7,490 bases of DNA from positions 1-7,490 of the forward strand of contig JAUYPY010000022.1 in assembly GCA_030697445.1 (NCBI GenBank), written 5' to 3'. The notes beneath the pieces are model-generated. The model made no database searches and was not told the origin of the DNA. It was given only the letters and a program-made list of their open reading frames with translations. Of the stretch, positions 4,501 to 7,490 are shown piece by piece. A program made the translations under genes and the position numbers. The stretch comes from a bacterium. GTDB taxonomy: Bacteria > Patescibacteriota > Minisyncoccia > Phycocordibacterales > UBA10002. Position 1 is the first letter of the stretch, and every line of letters begins with the position of its first letter.

Positions 4501-6979
4501 CCGTTACCGACGCAATCGCGTCGCCTTCGCGTAATTTCATTATTCTAACACCTTGCGTAGCCCGCCCGAGGCGCGGGATTTCAGAAGCGGCGATGCGGAT
4601 AACTTGGCTCTTTTTGGAAATTGCAATCACTTCGTCCTCCACGCCGTCCCCAAGAACACGCGCCGCGATGACCTTACCTGTTTTTGCCGTCACCTTCGCC
4701 GTTTTGATGCCCGAGCCCCCGCGCTTTTGTGTTTTGTAGTCCTTGAAAACGGTTGCCTTGCCGTACCCGTGTTCTGAAAGTACGAAAAGTGCGGACTTTT
4801 CTGCTCCCGTCTTTCTAACTACCGCAACACCCGCAACGGAATCGTCTTTTTTTCCGAGTTTAATCGCCCGCACACCACCAGCACTCCGCCCCATCGCGCG
4901 AATGTCGGATTCTTTGAAGCGGATGGACTGGCCGCGTTCCGTCACGACCGCGCATTCATCCCCTTTTTCCACAAACGAAGCGGAAATAAGTTCATCACCG
5001 ACTTTCAACGAAATCGCAATAAGCCCAGAACGGCGCACATCGTGGAAACTTTCCGCCGCGACTTTTTTCCCGACCCCGTTTTTGGTGACCATCAAGAGTG
5101 CCTGCCCTGCGAGCGCTTTCGCCGCCTTGGGCATCGGCAGAATTGAAGTTACGCGCTCTTCGGACGAAAGCGAGAGGAAGTTGGCGATGGATTTGCCGCG
5201 CGTCGCGCGCTTCCCTTCCGGAATCTCGTACATTTTCACCTTATATACTTTTCCTTTATCAGTGAAGAACAGAAGGTCGCTGTGCGTCGTTGTGGAAAGC
5301 GTGCTCATTACAAAATCCTCTTCTTTCGTATCCAAATCAACCACGCCCACCCCACCGCGCCGCTGCCTTTTGTACTCCTCGGGGTCTGTGCGCTTCACAT
5401 AGCCGCCGCGCGTAAATACCAACACGCTCTCGTTATCGGGAATTAAATCCTCGTCGGAAAGTTCGGCAACGCCGCCTTTCACAATTCTCGTGCGGCGTTC
5501 ATCTCCATATTTCTCGCCCACTTCCAAAAGCTCTTTTTTGACGAGCGCAAGAATCTTTTTCGGAGCACCTAGCAAATCAACCAGCTCGCCGATAAGCGTC
5601 TGCACCGAAAGAAGTTCGTCTTCAACTTTTTTCCGCTCCAAACCAGCGAGTTTCTGCAAGCGCATTTCCAAAATCGCGTTTGCCTGTATTTCAGAAAGCT
5701 TGAACGATTTCATTAACCCCAGGCGCGCTTCGTCTACATCCTTCGCATTTTTAATCAGCTTCACAATCGCATCAATGTTCTTGAGCGCAATAGAAAGCCC
5801 GAGCAAAATGTGCTCGCGCTCGCGGGCTCGCGCGAGGTCAAACTCGCTCCGGCGGCGCACCACCTCTTTGCGGTGCCCGATAAACGCTTCAAGGAACGCT
5901 TTGAGCGAGAGTGTCTCCGGCACGCCCCCGACGAGAGCAACGCAGTTGTAATGGAACGACTCCTCGAGCTGAGTGTGCTTATAGAGCGCGTTCAAAATCT
6001 TTTCCGGATACGCACCTTGCTTGAGTTCAATAACTACGCGAATGTCTTTGGTAGATTCATCGCGAAGCCCGCGGATTCCTTCCAGTTTTTTCTCGCGCAC
6101 CAAGTCCGCAATCCGCACGATAAGCTCCGCTTTGTTTACGCGGTACGGAATGGAAGTAATGATAATCTGGAAGTGCCCCGCTTTTTCCTCAATAATTTCC
6201 GCCTCGCCGCGCACCACCACCGGCCCTTTGCCGGTCGCGTACGCGTGTGCAATATCTTTCGCGCCATACGCGACACCGCCTGTCGGAAAGTCGGGGCCTT
6301 TCACAAATTGCAAAAGGTCTTCGGTCGTCGCACTCGGGTTTTCAATCAAATGCGCGGTCGCGCCCACCACTTCCGTTAGGTTGTGCGGCGGAATGTTGGT
6401 CGCCATACCGACCGCAATGCCAAGCGTACCGTTCAACATCAAGTTTGGCACTGCGGTAGGCATTACCATCGGCTCTTTGCGTGTTGCGTCGTAGTTGGGT
6501 CGAAAATCAACGGTTCCCTTTTCAATATCCTTAAGCATTTCTCCCGCGATGCGCGACATTTTTGCTTCGGTGTACCGGTATGCAGCAGGCGCATCACCGT
6601 CTTGCGAACCAAAATTTCCCTGACCGATTACTAGCGGATAGCGAAACGAAAATGTTTGCGCCATTTTAACCATCGCGTCGTAGACAGACACATCGCCGTG
6701 CGGGTGATATTTGCCGAGTACATCACCGACCACCGTCGCCGATTTTCTGGTTTTTGCCGCCGCTGTGAGCCCCATTTCGTGCATAGAAAAAAGAATGCGC
6801 CGGTGCACGGGCTTCAAGCCGTCGCGCACATCCGGAAGCGCGCGCGAGGTAATAACCGACATCGCGTAGTCCAAATACGACTCGCGCATTTCCTTTACAA
6901 TCTCGCGTCCTACGAGCTTCCCGCCAACCGGCACGCCATCCGGAAGCGGCCCTCCTTTTGCCTTTTTAGCATCTGACAT
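4493..6979 (-). CDS. gyrA: DNA gyrase subunit A
   Basis: 828 residues, within the normal GyrA range. With GyrB it forms the A2B2 gyrase that introduces negative supercoils using ATP; GyrA cuts and rejoins DNA. The N-terminal cleavage domain begins REIVKEMRESYLDYAMSVI. The helix-turn-helix region has GKYHPHGDVSVYD (89-101), and the catalytic tyrosine is Y136 in AAYRYTEAKM. The coiled coil and dimer gate run to about 500. The C-terminal DNA-wrapping beta-pinwheel starts with the GyrA box QRRGGVG (539-545), which supports gyrase over topoisomerase IV, and later blades include QKRGGSG (751-757) and GRATQGVRIMKL. The protein ends at ASVTVL without an acidic tail. The residue at the quinolone-contact serine position is Val97; Asp101 is kept. 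ATG 6979 is preceded by an extended -10 only 8 bases away. Confidence 0.97.
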   Translation of the reverse strand: MSDAKKAKGGPLPDGVPVGGKLVGREIVKEMRESYLDYAMSVITSRALPDVRDGLKPVHRRILFSMHEMGLTAAAKTRKSATVVGDVLGKYHPHGDVSVYDAMVKMAQTFSFRYPLVIGQGNFGSQDGDAPAAYRYTEAKMSRIAGEMLKDIEKGTVDFRPNYDATRKEPMVMPTAVPNLMLNGTLGIAVGMATNIPPHNLTEVVGATAHLIENPSATTEDLLQFVKGPDFPTGGVAYGAKDIAHAYATGKGPVVVRGEAEIIEEKAGHFQIIITSIPYRVNKAELIVRIADLVREKKLEGIRGLRDESTKDIRVVIELKQGAYPEKILNALYKHTQLEESFHYNCVALVGGVPETLSLKAFLEAFIGHRKEVVRRRSEFDLARAREREHILLGLSIALKNIDAIVKLIKNAKDVDEARLGLMKSFKLSEIQANAILEMRLQKLAGLERKKVEDELLSVQTLIGELVDLLGAPKKILALVKKELLEVGEKYGDERRTRIVKGGVAELSDEDLIPDNESVLVFTRGGYVKRTDPEEYKRQRRGGVGVVDLDTKEEDFVMSTLSTTTHSDLLFFTDKGKVYKVKMYEIPEGKRATRGKSIANFLSLSSEERVTSILPMPKAAKALAGQALLMVTKNGVGKKVAAESFHDVRRSGLIAISLKVGDELISASFVEKGDECAVVTERGQSIRFKESDIRAMGRSAGGVRAIKLGKKDDSVAGVAVVRKTGAEKSALFVLSEHGYGKATVFKDYKTQKRGGSGIKTAKVTAKTGKVIAARVLGDGVEDEVIAISKKSQVIRIAASEIPRLGRATQGVRIMKLREGDAIASVTVL

Positions 6980-6987
6980 ACGACCTT

Positions 6988-6996
6988 ATTATAGCA
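6988..6996 (-). promoter_or_regulatory. Extended -10 (TGCTATAAT) of gyrA
   Basis: TGCTATAAT on the minus strand lies in the 22-base gap between the membrane-protein stop and gyrA. Only AAGGTCGT separates it from the ATG at 6979, so transcription would begin at or within a base or two of the start codon. AAGG could act as a weak Shine-Dalgarno sequence on longer read-through mRNAs. There is no -35 match upstream. Confidence 0.62.
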
Positions 6997-7001
6997 TAAA
7001 A

Positions 7002-7334
7002 TCATTCCTCCTGCCTCTGAAACTCCACGGGTTTGCCGAGCTCAAACCCTTTCCATAGGTCGCCGATTTTGCGCACTTGACCAGCGAGAAACACCGCCGC
7101 ATCCGCCATTTCTGCCCTGAAATTGGAAATAGGACCGGCGACATCATTTGCCGGCGTGCTCGTGGTCGCTTGCGTGGTTTCCTCTGCTACGCGCGGCGCA
7201 TCGACTGACGGGCTTCTTCCAAAATAAAACCATGCGCCTCCAATCGCTCCTGTCAAAAGAAGTGCAATGAAAAACGCAATGCGCTCGCCGTGCGCATTTT
7301 CAGGGTCGTTTAATTTATCAAATAATCTGAACAT
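7002..7334 (-). CDS. Small single-pass membrane protein, function unknown
   Basis: 110 residues. A short charged N-terminus (MFRLFDKLNDPENAHGER) precedes one membrane helix at about 18-38 (IAFFIALLLTGAIGGAWFYF). A low-complexity Thr/Ala/Pro/Glu linker follows (about 41-68), then an amphipathic segment NFRAEMADAAVFLAGQVRKIGDLWKGFELGK and a polar end, EFQRQEE. The likely orientation is N-in, with the C-terminal part outside. I recognise no family. Its ATG at 7334 directly follows the TAA of the preceding gene (TAAATG), so it is the downstream partner in that operon. TGA at 7002-7004 ends it 22 bases before the gyrA start. Confidence 0.75.
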   Translation of the reverse strand: MFRLFDKLNDPENAHGERIAFFIALLLTGAIGGAWFYFGRSPSVDAPRVAEETTQATTSTPANDVAGPISNFRAEMADAAVFLAGQVRKIGDLWKGFELGKPVEFQRQEE

Positions 7335-7490
7335 TTAACTTATTTTTAGCACCACCACCTCGCCCTCTTTGCCTTCCACATCCTTTTTCTTGAGCGTCAG
7401 TTTTTCCACTGGCGCGGTTTTTTCCGCGCCGCACTCCTTCAAAAAATGCGTGAGTTCCTTCTCACCTCCACCTGTGGCGAGCGTAGTCGA
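7335..7490 (-). CDS. C-terminal fragment of an unrecognised protein
   Basis: A minus-strand frame is open from the right edge to TAA at 7335-7337, giving 51 residues that begin STTLATGGGEKELTHFLKEC and end EGKEGEVVVLKIS. The tail is lysine- and glutamate-rich with a final beta-like strand (EVVVLKI). It abuts the next ATG without a gap, typical of co-translated genes, which supports that the frame is real. No domain can be named from this piece and the start lies outside the window. Confidence 0.65.
   Translation of the reverse strand, partial: STTLATGGGEKELTHFLKECGAEKTAPVEKLTLKKKDVEGKEGEVVVLKIS

Noticed and set aside
4505..4520. GACGC/GCGTC inverted repeat near the gyrA 3' end as a terminator
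   Set aside because: It is inside coding sequence (DAIAS), only 5 bp, and lacks a T run.
4743..6494. Long plus-strand frames opposite gyrA
   Set aside because: Ser/Arg-rich shadows of gyrA; no motifs and no promoter or ribosome-binding site.

Overview
The window most likely comes from a member of the Candidate Phyla Radiation (Patescibacteria), probably Parcubacteria-like. The evidence is a run of six short two-helix proteins carrying the (D/N)EEK loop motif of the CPR-rich 'T4SS pilin' family (TrbC/VirB2-like), very tight gene packing, and small membrane proteins of unknown role. TGA is a real stop here (several genes end in TGA), so the code is the standard bacterial one, not code 25. The assignment is inference from gene content; no marker for a specific lineage was checked.

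Layout. A partial plus-strand gene enters at the left edge and ends at 178, followed by a clear intrinsic terminator at 188-220. Everything else is on the minus strand, so it is described from right to left. First come the C-terminal end of an unrecognised protein (7335-7490) and a one-helix membrane protein (7002-7334) whose ATG directly follows the preceding TAA. Next is full-length gyrA (4493-6979), then a class I SAM methyltransferase (3831-4358). The methyltransferase overlaps by ATGA a membrane-anchored family 1 solute-binding-like protein (2566-3834). The run ends with six pilin-like genes at 2057-2443, 1613-1993, 1295-1609, 933-1268, 484-831 and 224-472. No gene-free stretch exceeds 300 bases. 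The longest are 4359-4492 and 2444-2565, both filled by the repeat element described next, and 832-932, which holds a candidate promoter.

The most unusual feature is a pair of roughly 120-base structured elements (copy A 2444-2561, copy B 4366-4490). They share an identical 76-nt core. Their outer arms differ in sequence between copies but stay complementary, including three full compensatory base-pair changes. Each copy ends at or a few bases before the probable start codon of a gene: a pilin for A, the methyltransferase for B. In copy B a TGCTATAAT extended -10 sits just before the element, overlapping the gyrA stop. This is a candidate structured leader RNA or a hairpin-forming mobile repeat not assignable to a family from the sequence alone. 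The same exact TGCTATAAT motif also lies 8 to 12 nt upstream of the gyrA and solute-binding-protein starts, which suggests leaderless or near-leaderless mRNAs.

Working together: the pilin array probably supplies membrane or surface subunits of a type IV secretion or pilus-like apparatus whose ATPase and channel genes lie outside the window. The solute-binding-like protein may be a surface protein of the same set, but no transporter permease is present. gyrA is a housekeeping neighbour.
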